Origin: Styela clava
Lineage: Eukaryota > Chordata > Ascidiacea > Stolidobranchia > Styelidae
Length of the DNA stretch: 64,000 nucleotides
NCBI RefSeq assembly: GCF_964204865.1
Contig: NC_135251.1
Location: forward strand, 26,784,001-26,848,000
Direction: 5' to 3'
Below the pieces are notes generated by a model that saw only the letters and a program-made list of their open reading frames with translations, was not told where the DNA came from and searched no databases. Numbering within the stretch: position 1 is the stretch's first letter; every line of letters begins with the position of its first letter. Shown here one piece after another: positions 12,561 through 23,338 of the stretch. The position numbers and the translations under genes are program-made.

Positions 12561-13084
12561 TATTGTTATAACAAGAAAAGTTAAATAAAGTAATAAAATA
12601 CAAGCTTTCATCGACAATGTCGAAACATAAAATCAATTAATTAAAAATAATGAAAATTTTGTTGTACTTATCTTGGGAAAAGGGAGGAGACGACGATATG
12701 AAATGACTACCTTTGTATATCATCTTTTATCATTGCAGTCATGTCCCTGATATTTCCACAAGCGTATCGAGTTGGTTTTCAAGTTTTTCTGTCATTTCAC
12801 AAACTGACATTTTGTCATGGAAAAATTTAGCAAAAAGGTATTAGCATAAAAAATCTTTTCCCCCTGATTCTTTTTATTCAATTTGTAAAAAGCTGTCACT
12901 ATGTATTTTAGGTGAACAATTAGTCTGAAATCTTGTTTAATACCTAGACAAGTAGTTCCCAGCCTGGGCCCATGGCCCCCAGACGAAATAGCATAAGCAT
13001 GGGCATGGGCCACAGATCAGTTTCCTGCATATTTTTCCCTATATAAAACGAAATTCCTTGTTCATTATTACGGTTTCATTAACT
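12561..13084. other. Gene C 3' flank
   Basis: No gene is visible. It is homologous to the flanks after D (20719-21110) and E (26742-27145). From ~12950 it contains a hAT-terminus-like stretch (gttcccagcctgggcc, then ggcccccag), matched after D at 21113-21150 but not after E. Confidence 0.45.
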
Positions 13085-14331
13085 CAGTGGTTCCCAACCT
13101 GTGGTACGCGGAAGATGATCAAGTGGTACGCGAGCGGCTTTGAATTATTGCAACAATTAACTTTTGAGTTGGCCAAAATACGCCGACAACGCTTTATCTT
13201 CCATACTGTATGTATTCGCTGAACGGCCCTCATGAATGTTTTCCCGTGCATCACTTTCCTTGTTTATTTCCGTAACCAGCAACAATCAGTAACCATTGCC
13301 TCGTTTTTGTAGTTTTGCGTGTCATTTTCCAGTTTTCAGTTGCGTTTCAAAAAAGTATTTGTGAATGAAATATCCTAATTGTCATTATATCTTCAAAGGA
13401 GCATTAATTTAATTGCTGTAATCAAAAATGAGTCTCGCAAATGCTGCGATAGACTAATCTAAACTAAGCTATCAGTGCATGTAAGCCAAATAATTTTAAT
13501 GAAAAAGAAGGTAAACACTTTCGAAAAAAAGTATAATCTTTTTGCAATAGTAAAGTATTGGAGGAATTTTTCTGGGGTCAAGGGTCGGAAAAACGTCTTA
13601 GAGGCCAGTCCAGCATTTAGAAATTGCCCTCGCCTGCCCAGAGCATCGACTTCCTTGTTTACCTCGTGACATTGGCTAATCAGCAAGATGCAGAACGTGA
13701 CGTAACAATGCTCCCTTTTTGCATCCGCTCAGGCACTTTTCTCACTCAGATAGATTTTCAAGCGTTGTCGTAAACATTACCTCGTTTTCGCGTTTTTGAA
13801 TTCTATTCGTTAGTTTTCAGTTGTGTCTCAGAAACGTAAATATAAATCTAATAATTCAATGATCACTCTGTCTTCCTAGGGGTTTTAATTTAATTGCATT
13901 AATAAAAAAATTAGTGTAGAAATAGCTGTGATAGACTAGGCCAAAATTCTTTACCGATACTTTCAAAAACAGATTGTTGTATGCGATGAATCATAATGAT
14001 GGTTTGAAACACATACCCCATTTTAAAGGCGCCAACTTGCAAAAACACTCTTAAAATAGCCCCAAAAAATTTCAATGGTAAAGTATAGGAAGAATTTTTT
14101 GGGGGTCAAATGTCGGGGAACGGTCCATTGTCCACGAACGAATGGGATGGGCATGTTTTCGTCCGTCTTGCGAATTAGGTCACTAAAGATGTAGTGCCAC
14201 ATTATAAAATACTCCCGTAGCGCATGTTTTGTGCCATAAGGCGCGCCAAAAAGGGGCTTTTTCAGTGGTACGCGGCCAGAGTGAAAAAAACAGTGAAGTG
14301 GTACGCGTCGGTAAAAGGTTGAGAACCACTG
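13085..14331. mobile_element. Non-autonomous hAT-like element (1247 bp)
   Basis: The ends are inverted: left CAGTGGTTCCCAACCT, right (reverse complement) CAGTGGTTCTCAACCT, followed in both by GTACGCG-containing subterminal sequence. This is the common hAT (Charlie-type) terminus. No transposase is present. Inside are two diverged direct copies of a ~0.4 kb segment (about 13250-13610 and 13670-14130), also found in the element at 41731-42532. The site is empty in the paralogous unit after gene D (around 21255). Both flanks contain ATTAAC, an imperfect target-site duplication. Confidence 0.75.
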
Positions 14332-14390
14332 CGATTAACCGATCAGGTTATTTCGCAAAGAGTTTTCACTTTTTTGTGTATGAATTCTCG

Positions 14391-14560
14391 TTCATGGTTG
14401 AGACTCAATGTGAATCAATACTTTGCGAACCATTTGTCGCGGAAAGAGAACTGGGATGTGTAGTTTGCTCAATTTATGTTGTATTTTACACCTGGAAAAT
14501 AAACAATTCACACATTTATTATATGTTGCAGAGGAATAATTGAATAAAATATTATGAATA
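14391..14560 (+). pseudogene. Truncated B-type exon 7 (stub b')
   Basis: It begins abruptly at 14391 with sequence nearly identical to gene B from 8023 onward (FMVETQC, CEPFVA, CVVCSI in frame), and continues into the B 3' flank. The B stop codon is altered (TCAATTTGA to TCAATTTAT). The first two thirds of exon 7 and all upstream exons are missing. It is a duplication-breakpoint relic. Confidence 0.8.
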
Positions 14561-15828
14561 AACATAACCGTTATCTCTATTGCAGTTTATACCCCAAACG
14601 CTTACAGGTATCGTGGTATGAAGAAATTTAGCATCGTAACGCTTTTGTACATGTCATGTAGGCTTATATTGAAAATGAAGATTCTACATCACGGGCGTAA
14701 GTCTGACTCTGCGGTTATCACTCCTCGATAAATAAACACGATTATCTTGTTGGTCAAGTTAATTTAACATGAATACGTAAAGATCACGTGTAATGGATTA
14801 TATTAACATAAATCACGCGTATGATTTTGAGCAAAAACATAAGTATAAAAAAAACTGGTATTGTATAACATTGCACATTTCCGAATTAGTATTATTATTC
14901 GCTGCTTTTTGAAAAATATTCTATTGTTAAAGAATTACAATTGATTGGGAGTCTCACCATGACATGACATCATCGGGCTGATGCATACATTGAATATCAG
15001 CGTTTCCGAAATGATAAATACCATCTATTTTTTCTTTTTATTCATTTATGGCGCTTCTTAAAATATGGCATCTCATAACACCGTGAAAATTTTCTAGTTT
15101 TTATTTAAAATCTATAGACCATGTGAGGCATGCATGGACGCACATAGACGACTTGTGCTAACCACCAAACCTTGTTTTAACACACTTTCTTGTAATGGTA
15201 TATCGTGCTTTATTTGGAAAATATTATATATTTTGCAGAACGTTAATAAATAACAACTGAATAATGATGATCTGAACGTCTCCATAGAAACGTTGTTTAC
15301 TTCTGTTAACAAATAACATTCGTCTGTAAGTGACACATTGTCAGAATGATTTTAACTTCGAAAAATATTCGCAGAATTACACGGTAATTCAATAATATTT
15401 TATTCGCGCAAAAGCTTACCGGATTAGCACTTTTTTTTAAAAAGTTTATTGTATGTAAAATAACTTTAACAGAGAATATGCAATTTGAGAAAAAACGTCT
15501 CGCGATTGGCCTCGCGATTTAGATGCAACTTGCTCAAAAAATTACTCTTTTGTGTCTTTTTGTAACTAGCCACCATACTTGAATACCGTTTGTTTATCAC
15601 GCCATGTTCAATACCATGTCGAGGATTTTTGACTTGGGTAAGCTGAACGTCAGCGAAAAACTTGTTTTGCAGCTTCAGTGACTCATAGCGTTGATACGAA
15701 TGAATTAATCAAGTGAGAAGCACAATTAATAAAAGTTGGAATTTGTTTCATTTTTGCAATATTATCATTTTTTGATTTTATTACGGCATTTATTAGCACA
15801 ATAGATTGAAACTAATAAGATAAATATC
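14561..15828. repeat. First promoter-region copy in unit 2
   Basis: Homologous to the B-C intergenic DNA (about 8880-9798), including the conserved block at ~15110-15190 and TGACTCA at 15679-15685. It leads to an aborted exon 1 at 15829. Confidence 0.6.
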
Positions 15829-15865
15829 ATGTTTTCAGGAGAGTACGAAAATGACATTGAATTAC
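15829..15865 (+). pseudogene. Aborted exon 1 of a C/D-type gene
   Basis: It starts like exon 1 of C and D (atgttttcaggagagtacg, then a stretch close to gaaaatgacattgaattac) but has lost bases in the second to fourth codons. After ~37 nt it is fused to sequence matching the region downstream of gene B at ~8555. It marks the junction of an intra-unit duplication and cannot encode the family protein. Confidence 0.7.
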
Positions 15866-17223
15866 CACTCTGACATTGACTGTTGTATGCTATAGAAAAT
15901 TTGTTAAATTGATGAATTAGTGATGAAACTTACGAGTTTGTGTTTCAATGCAAATGCCGCAGCATTAAATTATAAAGTAACTCATATGGCTTCCCAGACC
16001 CCGATGGCTACGTCTATGCACTATATGTAACATGTATTATTAGATATACAACGCATCTGAAGAAGTAACTATTGTACATAACTTCAGATCTCGTCAATAA
16101 TATTAGCATGACAAATGATAATTTCATCGATATGATATTCATTTATAACAATGGGCTAGTTTGGGGAACTATAAGCTTAATTAGATTGAATTCACTCAAA
16201 TTAACATTCACTTTGATAGAGCAACGTGTTTAACATGAATAAGTAAATAATACCTGTAATCGATTATTACCATAAATCACGCGAATGAATTTGTGCGAAA
16301 AAATAAGTATAAAAAATCGCTGGTATTGAATAGCATTGCGTATTTCCGAATTAGTATTATTATTCGCTGCTTTTCAAAATTCATTCGATTGAATATCAGC
16401 GTTTCCGAATTGATAAATTCTATCGGTTTTTTCTTTTTATTCATTTTATGGCGCTTCTAAAAATATGGATCTTATAACATCGAGGAAATTTTGTAGTCTT
16501 TATTAAAAATCTATAGACCATGTGAGCCATGCATGAGCGCACATAGACTTGTAATAACCACCAAACCTTGTTTTAACATACTTTCTTGTAATATTATATA
16601 GTGCTGTATTAACATTTAGAAAATATTTTATATTTTGCAGAACGTTAATAAATAAAAACTGAAGAATGATGATTTGAACGTCTCCATGAAAACGTTGTTT
16701 ACTTCTGTTTACAAATAACATTCGTCTGTGAGTGACACATTGTCAGAATGATTTCAACTTCGAAAAATATTTGCAGAATTACACGATAATTCAATAATAT
16801 TTCATTCGCGATAAAGATTACCGGATTAGCACTTTTTTAAAAAGTTTATTGTATGTAAGATAACTTTAACAGAGGAAACGCAATTTGAGTAAAAAAAAAC
16901 GTCATTGCCCTCGCGATTTAGATGCACCTTGCTCAATAAATTACTCTTTTGTGTCTTTTTGTAACTAGCCCACATTATTTGAACCCTTTTGTTTATCACC
17001 CCATGATCAATACCATGTCGAGGATTTTTACTTCGGTAAGCTGAACCTCAGCGGAAAACTTGTTTTGCAGCTTCAGTGACTTATATCGCTGATACGGATG
17101 AATTATTCAAGTGAGAAGTACTTTTAGGAACAGTTGGATTTTTCCATTTTCACATCATTATCATTTTTACGTATTAGGCGGCATTAGTTAGCACAATAGA
17201 TTGAATCCAATAATACAGATACC
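15866..17223. repeat. Second promoter-region copy, upstream of gene D
   Basis: Homologous to 8553-9798 upstream of gene C and to 22080-23338 upstream of E. It has the conserved block at 16512-16580. The AP-1-like site has decayed to TGACTTA (about 17078) and no TATA box is seen. Confidence 0.6.
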
Positions 17224-20200
17224 ATGTTTTCAAGAGAGTCCGAAAATGAAATTGAGTTATTGAAAGCTCGCTATCTGACAGGTTGCAGGACATCGATAGT
17301 CATACGATTTGTTAAAGTTGCTACAGCTTTGATTGTCTTTGCATTCTTACTGGGAAGTGCGATGCAGTTCATATCACAAAATAACGAAAGAATGCTGAGG
17401 TAGGGAAATTCGCATACATTAGCACAAAACGTGTTTACCATTAAAGCACATTCATAAAATTTGCTGCGACTGAAAAATGAGTGCTTGAGGCAAGAGCTAT
17501 TCGCAAAAAGTGTCTGTGGCATTTATCTGTCCCACTAAATGTGTTCATGGCAATATAAGTTATGTACGATTTATGCTATTGTCATTGTCCGATTGAAAAA
17601 TATAAAGGTTCCTATTGCAATATTCAGGCAATTAGCATCTAATTTATGTGCATTTCTTTTGAGACAGGCATTTTCATTTTAATTCTTCTACTTCTAAATT
17701 CCTAATAAAATGTGGATTGTAGATATCATATATTCAATTAATGTTTAAGTTGTTGTACTATATTTGTTTTAGTAGTTACTGCCAATATGATGATATACTA
17801 ACTAATAAATGACTATATGTACAACAGGTATGAAAAAGATATTCAAGTACTGAGAGCAGCAATTAAAGACAGAGATGTAGCTCAACATATCAGAATGAAG
17901 CGTGAAATTGCTGATTCTCTTGAATCACATATGGCAGCGCACAAAATTACGAAGAGATCAAACAGAAATTCCTCAGTAAGTTAGCAATTGACAACAAATT
18001 TAACAATCTTTTCATCGTATATTTAGCAAAGGTTTTTTTCTTAAACGTTATTTCAGGGGTGGAGAACACGTCGACCACGATCGACCGGTTGCCACGTTTC
18101 GTGTAGTTGATCGCGTCAGATGTTGAGTGAATTTAATAACATACCCCAAAAAATTACCTTGAACCTGTTTCATGCGGCGGCTGTTGTGTGTTTTAAAACA
18201 AGAAAAATACAGGACCGTAGCCTACATGCGCAAAATACTATGTACACATGCAGCATTTGAGTATGGCCAAGTCCGATGGATCATAGTATTATTTAACAAA
18301 TGAAAATTTCGCCGCTGCCAATGTTTAGGAATGAACGCGCCGAATATAGTGTGTATTGACTGAGAAACGGTACTGAGAAATTAGTTACCTAAGTTTGATT
18401 AGTCATGTAACATTTTAGGTTTAAGAATTTTTTTACGCTGTTTCGATAATAGGGATACTTGGCAAGGTTTTTTGAGGAATATTCATCACTTAGGACTAAA
18501 AGTTAGGCATGCGTTAGATCTGAATTGTATTATTTGAATAAAACCCAAAGAATATTGAAGTTTTCGTGGCAATTTAATTAAAAATGCGCCCACAGAGCCG
18601 AGATTGGGCAGCGGTGGAACTTTTGTTTGCATGTGTGTACTTATCTGCATATTCAGTACTCATTTGTTTTTGTGTATATATGATCTTATTACCGATCAGT
18701 CAGTCAGTCGATCGCGGTCGAGAGCAGGTTGGCCACCCCTGATATAAATCATCAGTTTAGAACTGCTTCGTGTTTGTACGTGTGTATCGCATATCTTATT
18801 AAAACTATTTTATTAATTTATTGTAGAATGGAGAAGAAGAATACTTGGATCGCAGAATTGGTATGTGTAAAAATATAGAAAATTAAACTGGGCTACTTTT
18901 GAAACACATTCAGATATGATTTATTTTGTTCAGCTGGAGGAATAACTTATTTGAGATGGGGAAGAAGAGATTGCCCAAATCAAGGGATCACAAGATTTGT
19001 CTATTCTGGTAAAGAGCTGTAATCGGATAAAAACGCATTTAAAGAGAGTATACGAGATTGTAGACAGTGTAAAATCCAAGAAGCACCATTATTTTTTGTT
19101 TACTATTTTTTGTATTAATTTTTCAATGTATTTTTTTAATTACGTGGTGACAAATGTTTGAAGAACGCTGCAATAGATTATAGATCCACCTAGTGTCCGA
19201 TTAAGTGATACATTTTAGATAAAACAAGTAACGTAAGCTTGCGTTATACTGTGTTTATTGCGAGTTTTTATTATGGATTGGATTTGTTATGGAATTTAAT
19301 TGAGATTATTGTATTTAATGCAGGATATATGGCAGCAGGTCATTACACTCATACTGGCAGTGGAGCAAACTACATGTGTCTTCACCATAATGTTTCTTAC
19401 ACTCCTGGAAAATACGTTGAGGGATCTCAAGGTAATATTAAAAATTTGTTCAAACGTAATCGACTGCTTGACTTCACTGGCTGCATATATAGTGTGACAA
19501 TATTTATATTATTCAACTGGCAAACATGTCAGCTTTTTACTCCAGGAATGTGCAACCTATAATGCAAGAGGGCCAGATACAAATAACTGGGTGAATTCGC
19601 GGGACGCACATATACTTTCTAGTAGTTGCAGGCACGACATTTTAGTTATTTATCTCATGACATGCGTTTTACGCTTTGCACAAGCTAGCAGGTAGGGCAT
19701 TGTAACGTCATAGGCTTAGATGATAAATTGGAAATAGGTATAGGCTTTGCAACGCAAAGGAATTGGAATTACTCGCACATACCAGAATAAACTAAATCAA
19801 AAACTCGTTTCGTGGACAGCACACCATTTAAAATAGGGACTTCTTCGCAGGCCGCAAGTTGCACACCACTGTTTTACGCAAAAAGAAAGCACTTTTGCCA
19901 AACTGTAGTAATTTGTACAATTTCTCTTATATTCTGAATTCATAGGAAGTTCCTACGTCTATGGAGTCGAATTTCGAGACAGTGCTTGGGTGTATCAATT
20001 ATTTGATTTGACGTCGACTGAAACAAATTCATTGCAATTCCATTCTGTACCATGTGCTATGTGCATGGCTGAAGCTAGAGTATCCAAGGTAGAAAAGATT
20101 TCTACATGCATACAAAGCCATACATCAGCATCAAATATTATTACATAATAATATCTAGTATATAAGAAAATAATTTGCATGAGTGCAATAGAATACATTA

Positions 20201-20718
20201 CAAATACCTTCGTAAATCAATTTATATTTCGTGAGAAGATTTTTTCACATGTATTCTTCAAACTCAACATCATTGTCAGACGAGTGTTATTTATTTGGAT
20301 ACCGATAAAAATGGTAAAACATGTAAATTTAGAGCGCTTGATTTAAAGAGTTGTATAAAAGTGTAAACTTTTGAATAAATCTCATGACATTTTGTGATAA
20401 AAATGCTCTCTACTTATAATTTGAGTAATGGAACACGGACAATTAAAACATTACATTTTGCAGATGATGATTCCTGGGAGAGGCGATTGTCCCAAAGGTT
20501 GGCACAGAGAATATGCGGGATATATAATGTCTAGCGGTCACAGTGACAAGCACTCGACTGAATTCATTTGTGTGGACGAAAGACCTCAAATCGTTCCAGG
20601 CACGATAGGAAATCAGGGGGGAGGATCCCTGCAGATGGTTGAAGTTCAGTGTCCTTCACTACTTTGTGAACCTTTTGTAGTAGGCAGAGAGTTGAGATGT
20701 GTTGTCTGTACATTATGA
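17224..20718 (+). CDS. C4-type membrane protein, gene D (7 exons)
   Basis: Exons 17224-17399, 17828-17975, 18827-18860, 18934-19008, 19324-19431, 19946-20088, 20464-20718. All are GT-AG and in frame, 939 nt, about 312 aa. Same architecture as C: N-terminal hydrophobic helix (~32-50), charged stalk (YEKDIQVLRAAIKDRD, KRE, TKRS), microexon (NGEEEYLDRRI), then the ten-cysteine C4-type domain ending LRCVVCTL. AATAAA at 20733-20738. Intron 2 holds a 688-bp hAT-like insertion (18054-18741). The reading frame is intact throughout, so a functional product is plausible. The promoter is weaker by motif than that of C (no TATA; AP-1-like site mutated), so expression may differ (inference). Confidence 0.85.
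18054..18741. mobile_element. hAT-like MITE in intron 2 of gene D (688 bp)
   Basis: Inverted ends: left CAGGGGTGGAGAACACGTCG, right (reverse complement) CAGGGGTGGCCAACCTGCTC. Both are followed by GACC..CGATCGAC-type subterminal sequence. No coding capacity. No clear 8-bp target duplication; compared with E, part of the intron next to it is missing, so insertion seems to have been accompanied by a deletion. Confidence 0.65.
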
Positions 20719-21311
20719 TATTGTTTTAACAAAATAAATTTAAAAAGGAATACAAGATTTCATCGGCAATGTTCAAGCTTTATGTACTTTTGTTGTACCT
20801 ATCTCGTGAATAGGAAGGAGCAGATGACGATATAAAATGACTAATTTTGTATATATATATCTATATCTATTATCACTGCAGTCATATCCCAGAAATTTGC
20901 ACATAATAGCGTAGCAACTTGGTGTTCATGTTTTTTCATCGTTTCACAAACTTACCATCATAGGCAAATCTGGCGTGAAAAAAATTGGCCAGAGGTATTA
21001 TCATAAAAAATCATGTTTTTTTAGCTTTTTTTATTCAATTTCTCAAAAAGCTGTCACTATATAATTTAATTTTAGGCAAACAGTTAGTGTGAAATAGTGG
21101 TTAATATATAGACCGGTGGTTTCTAACCTGGATCCCAAGGCCCCCAGGGAGCAGTTGTAGGAGGAAGGGGGGTTAGCGCTGAGTTTATTTTAATGTAATT
21201 TTGTTTGCATACTTTTCCTTATATAAAAAAAATTCCTTGTTCTTTGTGACGGTTTCATGAACTGATAAGGTTATCACAGAGTGTTTTCCCTTTTTTGTGC
21301 ATGGATTCTTG
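20719..21311. other. Gene D 3' flank
   Basis: Homologous to the C flank. A hAT-terminus-like stretch begins at ~21113 (ccggtggtttctaacctgg). It ends at the junction with the next B-tail at 21312, matching the junction seen after C. No gene. Confidence 0.5.
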
Positions 21312-21390
21312 TTCATGGGTAAGACTCAATGTACATTATTGTATTTCAAACCATTTATCAATTGTTGCAAATGACTAATGGAATAAACTG
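21312..21390 (+). pseudogene. Decayed B-type exon 7 (stub b'')
   Basis: ttcatgggtaagactcaatg, then catta..gtatttcaaaccatttatc, aligns with the B exon-7 tail and with stub b'. It carries substitutions and an internal deletion; the cysteine-rich end is gone. It sits at the same junction relative to the upstream paralogue as stub b'. Confidence 0.65.
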
Positions 21391-23338
21391 TTATATGAAT
21401 GAATATATCTTTAGTTTCTCGTGCAGTTCTCACCCCAAAAGCTTACAGGTATCGTGGTATCAACGATTTCAGCATTGTAACACTCTTGTATATGTCATGT
21501 AGGTTACCAATAACATTATAATACTTCTTCATCAATTGCGTAGTCTGACTATTCAGTTATCACTCCACGATAAATGAACAGCACGATTAGCTTGTTGTGG
21601 AGTTAATTTATCATTTAACTGATTACACATGTGACACCACCAACACTACAAATCGACACCCCAACGTTGATCTTCTCTTTGAAAAGCTAAGTTTCATAGG
21701 CGTAACAATATGCGGGAATACAGGAAGGGAGCTGAAATTGTTCATCATCATATTTATTTTTAAAACACTTGAAAGTAAAATACATTGACAGTGTTATTTG
21801 TTCAGTATGTACCAGGATAATGCGAAAAGACCTTAAAATTTGGTCATAATTGACAGCATCTACTCATAATCATAAATATCAAAAACATAAATCTGGAAAA
21901 CGCGAATTATAAAATATATACTTAAATTGTGTTAAGAAAGTCATAAATTTCGAAGTTGGGTATTAATTTGTGATCGATGTGTTTTATAAAACACTTAACT
22001 AACATATGATCAAACAAATCCTGCCAAAGAGACCTAAATAATGACATAATAGAGACGATTTTATTATTGGAACCGGCGTTGCCTTCAACTCTGTCATTGT
22101 ATGCGTACGAGCTTGTGTTCCATTGCAAATGCCGCAGTATCTAATACGAAAGAACACATATGGCTGCCCTATGTACTATATGTAACATGTCTTCCTAGAT
22201 TTACAACGCATCATAAGAAGTAACAATTGTATATAACTTAGGATTTCGTCTATCACATAAGCAGAGCAAATAATAATTTCACCGATCGATAAGATATCCA
22301 TTTACAATGGGCTAGTTTGGTGCACTTTAAGCTTAATTGGATTGGTTACACTCAAATTAACAGTCACCTTGATAGAGCAACGTCCATAACAAGAATACAT
22401 AAAGATTACGTTTAATGAATTATAAACATAATTCGTGCGAATGTAAAAATATAAGTATAAACCAATCGGTGGTATCGAATAACATTGAATATTTCGGAAT
22501 TATCACCGTTGAATCAGCGTTGCCGAACTAATAAACACCATCTTTTTTTTTTTTTTTAATCATTGAGGCGCTTCTAAAAATATGGGATTTCCTAACATCG
22601 AGGAAATTTTGTGGTTTTTATTCAAAATCTATAGACCATGTGAGGCATGCATGAGCGCACATAGACTTGTAATAACCACCAAACCTTGTTTTAACATACT
22701 TTCTTGTAATATTATATCGTGCTGTATTAACATTTAGTAAATATTTTATATTTTGCAGAACGTTAATAAATAACAACTGGAGAATGATAATTTGAACGTC
22801 TCCATAGAAACGTTGTTTACTTCTGTTTACAAATAACATTCCTCTGTAAGCGATACATTGTCAGAATGATTTCAATTTCAAAAAATATTTGCAGAATTAC
22901 ACGGTAAATCAATAATATTTTATTCGCGCAAAAGCTTACCAGATTAGCACTTATTTAAAAAGTTTATTGTATGTAAGATAACTTTAACAGAGGAGCTGCA
23001 ATTTGAGTAAAAAAAACGTCATTGGCCTCGCGATTTGAATGCAACTTGCTCAACAAATTGATATTTTGTTTCTTTCTGTAAGTAGGCCCCATTTTTGAAC
23101 CCGTTTGTTTACCACGCCATGTTCAATACCATGTCGAGGAATTTTACTTAGGTAAGCTGAACCTCAGCGAAAACTTGTTTTGCAGCTTCAGTGACTCATG
23201 GCGTTGACATGGATCAATTATTTAAGTAAGAAGTACTTTTAAGTAAAGCTTGATTTTTTCATTTTCACATCATTATCATTTTTACGTTTTAGGCGGCATT
23301 TGTTAGCACAATAGATTAGAACCAATAATATAGATATC
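21391..23338. other. Upstream region of gene E
   Basis: Homologous to the B-C intergenic DNA, with deletions (for example near 22095) and a conserved block at 22625-22700. TGACTCA lies at 23192-23198. No TATA box at the position used by C. No exon seen. Confidence 0.5.

Larger units (their letters stand above)
8023..14390 (+). repeat. Tandem unit 1 (B exon-7 tail + gene C)
   Basis: First of three tandem units. It starts within exon 7 of gene B at 'ttcatggttgagactcaatg', runs through the B 3' flank, the gene C promoter, gene C and its 3' flank, and stops where the same B exon-7 sequence reappears at 14391. It contains the 1247-bp hAT-like insertion at 13085-14331, absent from the other units. 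Confidence 0.75.
14391..21311 (+). repeat. Tandem unit 2 (b' stub + gene D)
   Basis: Second tandem unit, from the truncated B exon-7 tail to the next such tail at 21312. It carries an extra internal duplication of the promoter region (junction near 15865) and a 688-bp hAT-like insertion in intron 2 of gene D. Confidence 0.75.

Noticed and set aside
15112-22839. Similar minus-strand open frames (~72 codons) at 15112-15336, 16503-16721 and 22618-22839
   Set aside because: They lie in the duplicated intergenic block, so their similarity reflects DNA duplication. They have no motif and the fourth copy (around 9060) is not open.
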